This document shows, piece by piece, positions 16,571 through 25,578 of a DNA stretch of 64,000 nt (position 1 is the first letter of the stretch; each line of letters begins with the position of its first letter). Source of the DNA: Agromyces luteolus (GTDB taxonomy: Bacteria > Actinomycetota > Actinomycetes > Actinomycetales > Microbacteriaceae); NCBI RefSeq assembly GCF_009729855.1, contig NZ_WODA01000023.1:274878-338877 (forward strand), read 5' to 3'. Both the position numbers and the translations under genes were made by a program. The notes under the pieces were generated by a model. That model worked only from the letters and a program-made list of their open reading frames with translations, did not search any database and was not told the origin of the DNA.

Positions 16571-17529
16571 CGGACGAGGCTCCAGCGACGGCGGCCCGCG
16601 GCATCCGTCTGCTCGGTCACGACGCCGCGTGCGGCGAGCCGCTCGAGGTTGCCCGTCACCGGGAACACCGCGTAGTCGAGCGCGTCGGCCGGCCACGGGC
16701 CGAGTTCGGCGCCCGCCGCGCGGACCAGCTCGAGCGTCGTGCGCGGGGCGTCGTCGGCCGCGAGCACCGCGGCGAGCACGTCGTCGATGCGCTCGGTGTA
16801 CGCCTCGCTCTCATCCAGGAACTCCCGCACGCCCCGGCCCTCGTAGACCGGGTAGTGCGCCGTGAGGAGCAGGTCGGCATCGAGGTCGCGGAATGCGGAG
16901 AGGCTCGCGACGTACGGGTCGACGTCGCGGTACGTGGGCGGGAACGCCGCACGGCCGTCGGCATAGGGCACGGTCGTGCCGAGCGTCGCGTCGCCGATCA
17001 TCAGCGCGCGGTTCTCGGGGTCGTGCACCGCGACGTGGCCTGGGCTGTGGCCCGGCACGTGCAGCACGCGCACGGACCGGCCGCCGAGGTCGAACTCCTC
17101 GCCGCCCGAGACCCGGCGATCGACGGGGACGAGGTCCGAGACGCTCCGCAGGTACGCGGTCGTCTCCGGCGGGTCGTCGAACCCGTCGGTCTCGCGGAAC
17201 TCGCCGTAGCGCACGTCGATGAGCCGCTGGACGTCCTCCACGAGGTCGGTGTCGAGGTCGTGCGCGACGATCTCGACCGACGGGATCGCCGCCTTGAGCG
17301 CACCGTTGCCGCCCGTGTGGTCGAAGTCGCAGTGCGTGTTGACCGCCCAGCGCAGCTTCTCGCGCGGGATGCCCGCCTCGTCGAGGTACGGCAGCAGCGT
17401 CTCGGTGATGCTCTCGCGGATGCCCGTGTCGACGAGCAGCGCGGCGTCGTCGCCGACGAGCAGGTAGAGCGCCACGAAGCGCTCGCCGAGCGGCGCCTGC
17501 ACGCGGTGCAGGCCCTTCCTGATCTCCAT
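16567..17529 (-). CDS. Metallo-beta-lactamase fold hydrolase
   Basis: This 320-residue MBL-fold protein has the motif THCDFDHTGG (residues 65-74), later ligands in VPGHSPGHVAV, MIGDATLG and LLTAHYPVYEG, and a helical C-terminal extension. The canonical HxHxDH appears as HCDFDH, with Asp68 in place of the second His. This variant occurs in some hydrolases and may change metal binding. Hydrolysis of a lactone or thioester would fit the pathway. The ATG at 17529 has a GGAAGG site upstream and follows the dehydratase gene by 19 bases. Confidence 0.85.
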   Translation of the reverse strand: MEIRKGLHRVQAPLGERFVALYLLVGDDAALLVDTGIRESITETLLPYLDEAGIPREKLRWAVNTHCDFDHTGGNGALKAAIPSVEIVAHDLDTDLVEDVQRLIDVRYGEFRETDGFDDPPETTAYLRSVSDLVPVDRRVSGGEEFDLGGRSVRVLHVPGHSPGHVAVHDPENRALMIGDATLGTTVPYADGRAAFPPTYRDVDPYVASLSAFRDLDADLLLTAHYPVYEGRGVREFLDESEAYTERIDDVLAAVLAADDAPRTTLELVRAAGAELGPWPADALDYAVFPVTGNLERLAARGVVTEQTDAAGRRRWSLVR

Positions 17530-17548
17530 CGGAACCTTCCCGTCCGTC

Positions 17549-18700
17549 TCAGCGCTCGACGCCGTCGAGCACGACGCGCAGCCCCGCGCGCACCGGTCGC
17601 ATGTGCGGGCCGGCGGGGTTCGCCCAGCCGTTGCCGCGGCGGGCGCCCTCGATCGCGGCCTCGTCGACGCGGATGCCGGCACCGGGCTCGTCGCTCAGGA
17701 CGATGCCGCCGTCGGCGAACTCGTGGTCGACGTGCACGCCGTCGGCGAACTCGGTCGCCTGCACCTCGGTGGTGAGGTGGTTCGGCACGGCCGTCATGAC
17801 GTGCGCGACGGCCGGGTTGGCGTTGTAGCCGACCGGGCTGATCGGCAGGTCGCGGGCGGCCGCTGCGAGTGCGAGGCGATGCATGTGGCTGACGCCCCAG
17901 ATCGCGCCGGCCTGCACGACGTCGGGCGCGCCGGCCTCGAAGAACGGCTTGAACTGGTCGACGCCGGTGAGGTTCTCCCCCGTGGCGACGGCCGCGCGGA
18001 TGGCGGTGCTCAGGCGCGCGTGTCCCACGGCGTCCCACCGGCGCAGCGGCTCCTCGACCCAGAGCAGGTCGACCTGCTCCTCGAGGGCGCTGACGTACCG
18101 GACCGCCTGCTTGACCTGCCACGACTCGTTCGCGTCGAGCATGAGCCCGGGGCGCGAGGTGTTCGCGGCGAGCGCGTCGGCGAGGATGCCGAGGCGGCGG
18201 AGGTCGGCGTCGAAGTCGAGGCCGCCCTTGAGCTTGCCCGCGACGAAGCCGCGGTCGGCGAATTCGGCGTAGAACGCCGCGAGGTCGTCGTCGCCGAGCG
18301 CGATGTCGAGGCCCGAGGCATAGCCCGGCACGAACCGGTCGCGGCCGCCGAGCAGGCGCCAGAGCGGCTCGCCCGCGGCCTTCGCCTTGAGATCCCACAG
18401 TGCGGCGTCGAGCGTGGCCACGCCGCCGTAGGTGGCCCCGGCGTGGCCCGACTTGAACACCTGCGCGAGCATGCGGTCGAACAGCGCGGCGACGCCGCGC
18501 GGGTCCTCGCCGTCGAGGGCCGGGAAGAGGCGCGCGAGGTCGGCGTGCGATCCGATGCCGACGCCCTCGATGCCGGCATCGGTCTCGATGATGACGATCG
18601 GCACCTCGGTGACGGCCTCGACGATGTGGCCGTTGACGTCGCCGATGGCGCGCCGCCAGTGCTGCTGGGCGGTGAGGGTGCGGTACCCGGTGATCTTCAT
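17549..18700 (-). CDS. Enolase-superfamily sugar-acid dehydratase (MR/MLE type)
   Basis: This 383-residue mandelate racemase/muconate lactonizing enzyme homologue has a KxK base at Lys156/Lys158 (GKLKGG). Metal ligands lie on successive barrel strands: Asp189 in LMLDANESW, Glu216 or Glu217 in WVEEPL and Glu242 in ATGENL. Such enzymes dehydrate aldonic or aldaric acids to 2-keto-3-deoxy acids, or epimerise them. It follows the ABC permeases by eight bases and precedes the XylX-like enzyme in the same operon. A sugar-acid dehydratase feeding 2-keto-3-deoxy acid to XylX is therefore the simplest reading. Confidence 0.87.
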   Translation of the reverse strand: MKITGYRTLTAQQHWRRAIGDVNGHIVEAVTEVPIVIIETDAGIEGVGIGSHADLARLFPALDGEDPRGVAALFDRMLAQVFKSGHAGATYGGVATLDAALWDLKAKAAGEPLWRLLGGRDRFVPGYASGLDIALGDDDLAAFYAEFADRGFVAGKLKGGLDFDADLRRLGILADALAANTSRPGLMLDANESWQVKQAVRYVSALEEQVDLLWVEEPLRRWDAVGHARLSTAIRAAVATGENLTGVDQFKPFFEAGAPDVVQAGAIWGVSHMHRLALAAAARDLPISPVGYNANPAVAHVMTAVPNHLTTEVQATEFADGVHVDHEFADGGIVLSDEPGAGIRVDEAAIEGARRGNGWANPAGPHMRPVRAGLRVVLDGVER

Positions 18701-18708
18701 GGGGTCCC

Positions 18709-19614
18709 CTACTCCTTGGTTCCGCCGGCGGTCATGCCCTCGACGAGGAAGCGCTGCGCGAACAGGAAGATGAGCAGGATCGGTGCCACCGAGAGGAGCG
18801 TTGCGAGGGCGAGCGTCGGCAGTTGGATGACGATGCTCGACGCCGTCGTCGGGTTGAACGCGGGAACGTTCGAGAGCAGGTTCGCAAGCCCGACCTGCAC
18901 CGGGATCTTCTGCCCGCCGACCACGAGGAACGGCAGGAAGTAGTTGTTCCAGTTGGCGACGAAGCTGAAGAACCCCACGAGCGCGATGACGGGCGTCGCG
19001 AGCGGCATGGCGACCTGGGCGAACACGCGGAACTCCCCCGCGCCGTCGATGCGAGCGGCGTTCAGCAGGTCGTGCGAGACCGCGGTCGAGAAGTAGATGT
19101 ACGTGAGGTACACGCCGAACGGGAAGAACGAGAACGGCAGGATCACCGCGAGCGGGCTGCCGATGAGGCGCGCCGCCGAGAGCTCGAGGAAGATCGGCAG
19201 CACGAGCGCCGTGTTCGGGATCAGCATGACGATGAGCGTCGTCACGAGCAGGATGCGGCGGCCCTTGAACTCGATGAGCGCGAGGGCGTAGCCGGCGGGG
19301 ATGCTCACGATGAGCGTGATCGCGAGCGCCGAGAAGGAGTAGAACGCCGAGTTGCCGAGCCACACGGCGAAGACGCCGCTGCCGAACGCGAACAGCTCGT
19401 TCCAGTTGGCGGCCAGCTGCTCGAACGATCCGAAGGCGAAGGGACCGGAGAGCAGCAGCTCGGAGTTGGTCTTCGTCGGTGCGAGCAGCAGCCAGATGAT
19501 CGGCAGGATGAAGAAGGCGGCGAAGGCGAGCAGCACGACGGCCACGAGCGCACGGCCGATCCACTGCGCCGGGGTGAGTGCGCGCCGCCTGCGGCGCACG
19601 GCGAGGTCAGTCAC
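18709..19614 (-). CDS. ABC sugar transporter permease (MalG type)
   Basis: This 301-residue inner-membrane permease has about six hydrophobic segments and the cytoplasmic EAA loop NAARIDGAGEFRVFAQVAMP, which couples to the ATPase. The N-terminus is short and basic (RRRRRAL) before the first membrane helix, as usual for MalG-type proteins. I start at GTG 19614, eight bases inside the upstream permease gene, which implies translational coupling. No ATP-binding subunit is encoded nearby, so a shared MsiK-type ATPase elsewhere in the genome is expected, as in many actinomycetes. Confidence 0.88.
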   Translation of the reverse strand: MTDLAVRRRRRALTPAQWIGRALVAVVLLAFAAFFILPIIWLLLAPTKTNSELLLSGPFAFGSFEQLAANWNELFAFGSGVFAVWLGNSAFYSFSALAITLIVSIPAGYALALIEFKGRRILLVTTLIVMLIPNTALVLPIFLELSAARLIGSPLAVILPFSFFPFGVYLTYIYFSTAVSHDLLNAARIDGAGEFRVFAQVAMPLATPVIALVGFFSFVANWNNYFLPFLVVGGQKIPVQVGLANLLSNVPAFNPTTASSIVIQLPTLALATLLSVAPILLIFLFAQRFLVEGMTAGGTKE

Positions 19615-20551
19615 GTTCGAACAGCTTTCCGCGGAAGATGAAGATGGTGGACAGGCCGAGCGCCACGACCAGGAGCATGACCGAGATCGCGGCGGATCCC
19701 GAGAAGTCGCCCTGGCGGAAGGCGTAGAGGTAGGCCAGCTGGTTGAGGGAGTAGTCCTCGGGCACGACGTTCTTGGTCGCCTGTGCGAGGACCTTCGGCT
19801 CGACGAAGAGCTGGGTGCCCGCAGCGAGCGACATGATGCCCATGTAGCTGATCCACTTCGTGAGCATCGGCAGCTGGATGTACCACGCCACCTGGAGGGC
19901 GCCCGCACCGTCGATGCGCGCGGCCTCCATGATGTCGGCGCTGATGTTGTTGAGCGCGCCGTACATGATGACGATCCATCCGCCCGCGCCGGCCCAGAAG
20001 GCGATGACCGTGAAGACCACGGGGAGGTTGCCGACGGCGACCACGTTGACGAGCGACTCGTAGCCCATGGCGCGCAGCAGCGCCGAGACGGGGCTCACCG
20101 AGGGGTCGAGCACGAACAGCCAGAGCAGCACGCTCGACGCGCCCGCGATGGCGCCCGGGATGTAGAAGAGGAACCGCGCGGTGTCCCCGAGCCAGCGCAC
20201 GCGGATGCCGTGCACGACGATGGCGAGGACCACCACCAGGACGATGAGGCTGATGAGCCAGAAGACGACGTAGAGCGCGACGTGGCCGACGGCCGGGAGG
20301 AACCGGTAGTCGTTGAAGACCTTGACGAAGTTGTCGAACCCGACGAAGACCCCGTTGCGGGTGAATGAGAGGAAGAGCGCGTAGAGCGTGGGCAGCAGGC
20401 CGAACGCCACCAGGAGCAGCGTGTAGCCGCTGACGAAGACGTAGCCGAATCGCGACTGCCCGGCGCTCATGCGGCTGGCGCGCCGGCGCTCCGGCCGGCG
20501 CCGCCCCGAGGGGACGACGCCGGCAGGAGCCGGAGGTGCGGTGACGGTCAC
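19607..20551 (-). CDS. ABC sugar transporter permease (MalF type)
   Basis: This 314-residue permease has a basic, proline-rich N-terminal tail of about 35 residues, six hydrophobic segments and an EAA loop EAARIDGAGALQVAWYIQLP. It forms the membrane channel with the MalG-type partner that overlaps its 3' end. The GTG start at 20551 lies just after the stop of the solute-binding lipoprotein, so all three transport genes share one transcript. Confidence 0.88.
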   Translation of the reverse strand: MTVTAPPAPAGVVPSGRRRPERRRASRMSAGQSRFGYVFVSGYTLLLVAFGLLPTLYALFLSFTRNGVFVGFDNFVKVFNDYRFLPAVGHVALYVVFWLISLIVLVVVLAIVVHGIRVRWLGDTARFLFYIPGAIAGASSVLLWLFVLDPSVSPVSALLRAMGYESLVNVVAVGNLPVVFTVIAFWAGAGGWIVIMYGALNNISADIMEAARIDGAGALQVAWYIQLPMLTKWISYMGIMSLAAGTQLFVEPKVLAQATKNVVPEDYSLNQLAYLYAFRQGDFSGSAAISVMLLVVALGLSTIFIFRGKLFERD

Positions 20552-20552
20552 G

Positions 20553-21923
20553 TTACTCGACCGTGTATCCGTTGACGGTGGCCTCGTTCTCGAGCTCCGT
20601 CTGCCAGGCGGGAAGGAGGGAGACGACCGACTCGCCCTCGGCCATGCCGGGGATGACGACCTTGGCCCAGGCGGTCTCGGGGCTCCACGGGGTCACGTTC
20701 CATCCGCCCCAGATCTGGCCCGCGGCATCCGACATGACGGTCTTGAAGTCGTCGTTGACGAAGTAGCCGGCCTCGGCCTGCTTGTCGAGCCACTTCTCGG
20801 CGGCCGACGTGTAGGCCGGGTAGCCGGAGGAGGCCTCGACCTGGAACTCGTCGGCGCTCGTCACGAACTCGAGGAAGGTCTTCACGGCCTCGAGGTTCTC
20901 GGAGTGGCGCGAGGCGTACCAGATGCCGCCGCCGACGTTCCCGGCTGCGACGTCGCCGCCCTCCCAGCTCAGCGGAGGCGCGACGCCGATCTCACCGGCG
21001 GGCGTCGCGAGACCGCCCTGGAAGATCGCACCCGTGTACCAGACCGGGCCGGGGACGCCGACGAGCTTGTCGGCGTAGTTCGCGGCGAACTCGGCGCTGA
21101 AGAAGCTGTCCTGCACGAGCGTGCCGTTCTCGAGCATGCCGTCGATGATCTCGGAGATCTTCTGGGCGTTCTCGTCGGACGTGTCGGAGTGGAACACCCC
21201 GGCTTCGGGCGACTGGAACACGGGCGACTCGGAACCGCCGTAGTAGATGTAGGTCATGAAGCTGTCGCCCATGCTGCCGAGGATGTAGCCCGGGTGCTCG
21301 GCGGCGAGCTGGTCGCCGAGTTCCGCGTACTCCTCCCACGTCGTGGGCACCTCGTAGCCGAACTCGTCGAGCAGCTTCTGGTTGTAGTAGAAGACCGTCT
21401 GGGCGAGGTCGTTGCGGAGGCCGTAGACCGTGCCGTCGATCGTGGCGTAGTCGAGCGAGCCGTCGGCGAAGCCGTCGAGGAACTCCTGGTCGATGAACCC
21501 CTCGTTGAGCGGCGCCGCGAAGCCGGCCTCGCCGTTCGGGGTGTCCTTCGACGCCCAGATGGCATCGTTCTGCTGCGTCGAGAAGACGACGTCGGGCCAG
21601 CCGTCGCCGGCCTGGTCCATGAGCGAGATCTTGCTCTGGAACGAGCCGCTGCCGCCGGCGTTGCCGTCGTAGGTCTCGAGCACCACGTCGATGTCGGGGT
21701 ACGCCTCCTGGAAGGCGGTCACCGCGGGCTCGCGCGAGGCGTCGACCCAGACGGTGATGGGGCTGTCTGCGACCTGCTCCGCCGCGGCGAAGCCGTATTC
21801 GCTGTCACCCCCCTCTTCGGCGCCCGTCGAGCATGCGCTCAGGACGAGGAGTCCGGTGGCCACGACGGCCCCGGTGGTGATCAGCCGAGTGGCTCGGCGT
21901 CGGAAGGACGAGTGCTGTGACAT
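20553..21923 (-). CDS. Extracellular sugar-binding lipoprotein of ABC transporter
   Basis: This 456-residue family-1 solute-binding protein begins with a lipoprotein signal: basic RRRATRL, a hydrophobic stretch, then the lipobox LSAC with the lipidated Cys. The mature part has the typical ITVWVDASREPAVTAFQEAY and GYPAYTSAAEKWLDKQ. It captures the sugar or sugar acid outside the cell and delivers it to the two permeases. I prefer the ATG at 21923, because an AGGA site lies nine bases upstream; the ATG three codons earlier is too close to it. It is first in the long minus-strand operon. Confidence 0.9.
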   Translation of the reverse strand: MSQHSSFRRRATRLITTGAVVATGLLVLSACSTGAEEGGDSEYGFAAAEQVADSPITVWVDASREPAVTAFQEAYPDIDVVLETYDGNAGGSGSFQSKISLMDQAGDGWPDVVFSTQQNDAIWASKDTPNGEAGFAAPLNEGFIDQEFLDGFADGSLDYATIDGTVYGLRNDLAQTVFYYNQKLLDEFGYEVPTTWEEYAELGDQLAAEHPGYILGSMGDSFMTYIYYGGSESPVFQSPEAGVFHSDTSDENAQKISEIIDGMLENGTLVQDSFFSAEFAANYADKLVGVPGPVWYTGAIFQGGLATPAGEIGVAPPLSWEGGDVAAGNVGGGIWYASRHSENLEAVKTFLEFVTSADEFQVEASSGYPAYTSAAEKWLDKQAEAGYFVNDDFKTVMSDAAGQIWGGWNVTPWSPETAWAKVVIPGMAEGESVVSLLPAWQTELENEATVNGYTVE

Positions 21924-21993
21924 GTCGCGCATTCCTGTTCTGGTCGGCGTCTCTGACGACTGGGCACGCCCGGGGTGGGCTTGAAGCGAGTAC

Positions 21994-22038
21994 ATCATAC
22001 GTCTTACAAAGATGCAAGAGAAGATCATAGGTATTACC
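21994..22038. promoter_or_regulatory. Paired operator-like sites between solute-binding protein and GntR genes
   Basis: ATCATACGTCTTAC at 21994-22007 is repeated as ATCATAGGTATTAC at 22024-22037. They match at 12 of 14 positions and are spaced 30 bases apart, about three helical turns, on the same strand. The second contains the perfect palindrome GGTATTACC at 22030-22038, which fits the GT-N3-AC core of FadR-type operators. The sites lie in the divergent promoter between the ABC operon and its GntR neighbour. This A+T-rich patch stands out from the surroundings. Confidence 0.6.
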
Positions 22039-22062
22039 ACTTTCGACGGCTATGCTTTCCGC

Positions 22063-22818
22063 ATGTCCATCGAGACCCGCGCCGGTGCGGAGCGATCCGC
22101 CGCCTACCCGACGATCGCCGCGCGCGCCCGCACGCCTCGCCTGGGCGTCACCGTCGTCGCCGACCTCGTCGACGCCATCGTGCGCGGCGACCTCGCTCCC
22201 GGCACGTCGCTGCCGCCCGAGGCCGTGCTCTGCGAGCAGTTCGGCGTGAGCCGCACGGTCATCCGCGAGTCGGTCAAGCGGCTCGAGGAGAAGGGGCTCG
22301 TCACCGTCGCCCAGGGCCGCGGCACGCAGGTCCTCGGCGCGGAGTCGTGGAACATGGTCGACGCGACCGTGCTCTCGGCGCTCGTCGCCAACGACGCGAC
22401 CCTCGGCATCCTCGACGACCTCAGCGTCGTGCGCGCCTCGCTCGAAGGCGTCATCGCCCGCGACGCGGCGGCGCGCCGATCCGACGAGGAGCTCGAGCGG
22501 CTCCGCGAGGCGCTCCAGCTCATGCGCGACACCATCGAGGACGAGCCGGCGTTCAATGCGGCGGATGTCGTCTTCCACGCGACCGTCGGCGAGATGAGCA
22601 CGAACCGGCTCGCCGTCAACCTCGTGAACATCCTGTTCGGGCAGGCGCGCGAGAGTGCGCGCTTCCACCTGCACAGCCGCCTCGAGACGACGCTCGACGA
22701 GCACGAACGCGTGTTCGCCGCGATCGAGGCGGGCGACCCGGATGCCGCGGAGCAGGCCATGCGCTCGCACATCGCCGACGCGTGGGAGCGCCGCCGTCCG
22801 CCGAGCCCCAAGCGCTGA
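22063..22818 (+). CDS. FadR-type GntR transcriptional regulator (FCD domain)
   Basis: This 251-residue regulator has an N-terminal GntR winged helix (GTSLPPEAVLCEQFGVSRTV, IRESVKRLEEKGLVTVAQGRG) and a C-terminal FCD domain with histidines in VVFHATVGEM and EHERVFAAIEAGD. It is divergent from the ABC/sugar-acid operon and faces the paired operator sites, so it probably represses that operon until an intermediate binds. An ATG at 22012 would add 17 residues but would overlap the operator region; 22063 gives the normal family N-terminus. Confidence 0.9.
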   Translation: MSIETRAGAERSAAYPTIAARARTPRLGVTVVADLVDAIVRGDLAPGTSLPPEAVLCEQFGVSRTVIRESVKRLEEKGLVTVAQGRGTQVLGAESWNMVDATVLSALVANDATLGILDDLSVVRASLEGVIARDAAARRSDEELERLREALQLMRDTIEDEPAFNAADVVFHATVGEMSTNRLAVNLVNILFGQARESARFHLHSRLETTLDEHERVFAAIEAGDPDAAEQAMRSHIADAWERRRPPSPKR

Positions 22819-22843
22819 GCATTCGCCGGCACCCGACCGAGCG

Positions 22844-24961
22844 TCAGAGCAGCCGCCCGATCAGGCGCGCCGCGCGCGCCGCGCCATCCGTCTCGACATC
22901 GCGGTAGTCGACCTTGCGCCCGAGCTCCTCGGCCATCGCCGCGGCGAGCGCCTCGGGCTCGAGGTCGTCGTACTCCATGAAGCGGCCGGCGCGGTAGCGG
23001 TCGAGGCGCGCGCGCACGTGGAACCGCTGCTCGAAGTGCTGCTGCAGGGGCACGTAGATGAAGGGCACCTTGGCGGCCGTGAGTTCCATCGTCGTCGTGA
23101 GACCGCCCTGCACGATCGCGAGGTCGCACGCGGTGAGGTGGTGGTGCAGGTCGGGCACGTACGCGCGGTACTCGACGCCGGGCACCTGCGGGAGGCTCGC
23201 GGGATCGATGCGCGGACCGGTCACCACGATCATCCGCATGCCCGGGATGGCGCGGTGCGCGGCCTCGGCGGCCGCCACGATCCGGCGCAGCAGCGAGACG
23301 CCCACGCCCGAACCGCCGACCGCCGCGATGACGACGCGCTCGTCGGGGCGGTACCCGAGTCGCTCCCGCAGTTCGGCCTTCTCGCCGAGCGCCGCGGGGT
23401 CGAACCCGGTGATGTACCCGGAGAAGTCGAAGTGCTCCTCGGTCCAGTCCCGGATGCGCGGCATCCCGGGCCCGAAGGCGTCGGGCACGATGTCGTCGGG
23501 CGACCCGACGAACACGGCGGCGTCGCGCACCCGGCCGAACCGGTCGACGTGCTCGATCATCTCGAGGTTGTAGTCCGCGGCGACCGCGGCCTCGCGCGGG
23601 CCGCGTGACGGCATCGGCAGGTAGCCGACGAAGTCGGTCATCCACGCGAACGCCCCGCGCTTGAGGTTCGGGTTCTCGAAGAGGTAGTGGTCGACGTCCC
23701 ACGCCTCGTCGGCGATCACCAGGTCGTACTCCCCCGACGCGACGACCTCCTCGAACACCATGAAGTTGTGCAGGAGGATCTCGTCCATGTCGCGGATCGA
23801 CTGGAACACCGCGAGGTCGTGGTCGCCGCTGTCGTGCTCGATGTGCGACGACTCGCTGGCGAGGGCTGCGGATGCCGGGTGCAGGCGCTCGTTCGCGACC
23901 GCGAGCACTCGCGTCACCGGGTCCTGGGCGAGCCAGTCGATGCGGGCGTTCGGATGCAGCGCCCGCAGCTCCTGGGCGATCGCGAGGTCGCGGCGGGCAT
24001 GGCCGAGCCCGATGGGCGAGGAGAGGTAGAGCACCGTCTGCTCGCGCCCCGGACCGATCCACCACGTGCCGTCCAGGCGGGTGGTGCCGAGGACGCGGTC
24101 GGCGAAGGCGCGGATGGCGTGGTTCACGCGCACCGGGAACCGGACCTGCGGCGCGTGGCCGGCGTGCTCGATCTCGAGGAGCTCCGCGTCGGGCAGGATC
24201 CGCTGCATCACCCGGGACGACTCGATCGAGGTGATCCGGTCCTCGCTTCCGTGGATGAGCAGCGTCGGGGTCTGGAGCATCTCGAGGCGACGGCGGACCT
24301 CGTCGACCGTGAGCTCGTCGTAGTCGTCGGCGATCGACCAGGCCAGCACGTCGGGCCGCTGGTCGAGGCCCCACTCCACGAGGTCGTCCCACGCCTTCGT
24401 CGAGTGCGGGTCGGAGGCGACCTGCGACATGAAGAACTCGACGAAGTCGGTCCAGTCGCGCTGCCAGTAGCGGGTGTCGAACTTCGCCCAGCCCTCGGGC
24501 TCGGGGTTCGCCACGGGGTCGTAGGGGACGTCCGGCGTGCGCTCGGAGAGCGGGACGACCCACGGGTGATGGCCCCCGATCGAGACGATGCCGAGGACCC
24601 GGTCCGGATGCATCACGGCGAGGTTGATCGCGATCTCGCCGCCCATCGAGAATCCGACCGCGACCGCGGCATCCGTTCCGGTGGCGTCGAGCACGGCGAT
24701 CGCGTCGGCGACGCGGTGCCCGAAGCTGTACCGGGCGGGGTCGAGCGGGCGCGACGAGCGCCCGGCGCCGACGGCGTCGTAGATCACGACGCGGAAGTGG
24801 CGCGCGAGGTACGACAGCTGCATCTTCCACACGCGCTCGTGGACGAGCTCCCAGGTCGGCAGGAGGAGGATCGTCGGCCCGGCCTCGCCGTACGCCTCGT
24901 AGTGGACGGTCGCCCCGGCGCGCTCGAGGTCACCCTCGAGGGTCGGCGTCGCGACCTCCAT
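22844..24961 (-). CDS. Fusion of alpha/beta hydrolase and GT-B glycosyltransferase
   Basis: This single 705-residue frame holds two enzymes. Residues 1-295 form an alpha/beta hydrolase with nucleophile Ser105 in GFSMGG, Asp241 in IHGSEDRI and His269 in HAGHAPQ. Residues 305-705 form a GT-B glycosyltransferase resembling macrolide/UDP-sugar transferases. Its N-terminal donor-fold start is YLSSPIGLGHARRDLAIAQE, and its C-terminal nucleotide-sugar site region is CDLAIVQGGLTTTMELTAAK plus VPLQQHFEQ. There is no stop or frameshift between them. The start overlaps the stop of a TetR gene (TGATG), so this enzyme is probably induced by a toxic small molecule. I know of no characterised protein with this layout. 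Confidence 0.85.
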   Translation of the reverse strand: MEVATPTLEGDLERAGATVHYEAYGEAGPTILLLPTWELVHERVWKMQLSYLARHFRVVIYDAVGAGRSSRPLDPARYSFGHRVADAIAVLDATGTDAAVAVGFSMGGEIAINLAVMHPDRVLGIVSIGGHHPWVVPLSERTPDVPYDPVANPEPEGWAKFDTRYWQRDWTDFVEFFMSQVASDPHSTKAWDDLVEWGLDQRPDVLAWSIADDYDELTVDEVRRRLEMLQTPTLLIHGSEDRITSIESSRVMQRILPDAELLEIEHAGHAPQVRFPVRVNHAIRAFADRVLGTTRLDGTWWIGPGREQTVLYLSSPIGLGHARRDLAIAQELRALHPNARIDWLAQDPVTRVLAVANERLHPASAALASESSHIEHDSGDHDLAVFQSIRDMDEILLHNFMVFEEVVASGEYDLVIADEAWDVDHYLFENPNLKRGAFAWMTDFVGYLPMPSRGPREAAVAADYNLEMIEHVDRFGRVRDAAVFVGSPDDIVPDAFGPGMPRIRDWTEEHFDFSGYITGFDPAALGEKAELRERLGYRPDERVVIAAVGGSGVGVSLLRRIVAAAEAAHRAIPGMRMIVVTGPRIDPASLPQVPGVEYRAYVPDLHHHLTACDLAIVQGGLTTTMELTAAKVPFIYVPLQQHFEQRFHVRARLDRYRAGRFMEYDDLEPEALAAAMAEELGRKVDYRDVETDGAARAARLIGRLL

Positions 24962-25560
24962 CAGGCGACCTCCCGCTCCATCGCCCGCTCGCCGGACTCG
25001 ATCAGCGTGCCGATCGCGCGGAGCGACTCGCGCAGCGGCAACTGGTCCTCATGGCCCGAGAGGATCAGCAGCTCGGCGCCGACGAACGCCGCCGACGTGA
25101 GCGCGACGACCTGGTCGATGCTGAGCGGGCCGAAGGAGAAGCCCCGGTCGGCGTGCCGGCGCGCCGCGGTGGTGAGCACCTCGGACCACCCGTGGATGAT
25201 GTCGTGCACGCGCTCGCCGATGAGCTCGTTCGACAGTCCCGCGGCCATCATCTCGAGCAGCACCCGCACGTAGCCCGACGCGAGGTCGTCGTCGAGGTAG
25301 TCGCACGCGGTCGCCCACTGCTGCGACAGCGGCTCGTCCTCGGCGTACATCGCGCCCTGCCGCTCGAGCAGCTGCGCGTTCTCGGCGTCGAGCATGCACA
25401 GCACGAGGAGTTCCTTCGACCCGAAGTGGTAGTGGATCTGCGAGAGCGGGACGCCCGCGAGGTCGGCGACCTTGCGCGTGGACAGGGCCGCGTAGCCCTG
25501 CTCGACGACCAGGCGACGCGTGGCGTCGAGGATGCGGGGGACGGTGGTGTTCGTCGGCAT
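24961..25560 (-). CDS. TetR-family transcriptional regulator
   Basis: This 199-residue regulator has an N-terminal helix-turn-helix (ALSTRKVADLAGVPLSQIHY followed by HFGSKELL) and a helical ligand-binding domain. It is transcribed with the hydrolase-glycosyltransferase fusion, its stop overlapping that gene's ATG. A 16-bp perfect palindrome lies 19 bases before its start codon, so it very likely represses its own two-gene operon. The start at 25560 has a GGAAGG site. Confidence 0.9.
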   Translation of the reverse strand: MPTNTTVPRILDATRRLVVEQGYAALSTRKVADLAGVPLSQIHYHFGSKELLVLCMLDAENAQLLERQGAMYAEDEPLSQQWATACDYLDDDLASGYVRVLLEMMAAGLSNELIGERVHDIIHGWSEVLTTAARRHADRGFSFGPLSIDQVVALTSAAFVGAELLILSGHEDQLPLRESLRAIGTLIESGERAMEREVA

Positions 25561-25578
25561 GACGCCTTCCCGATTCGT

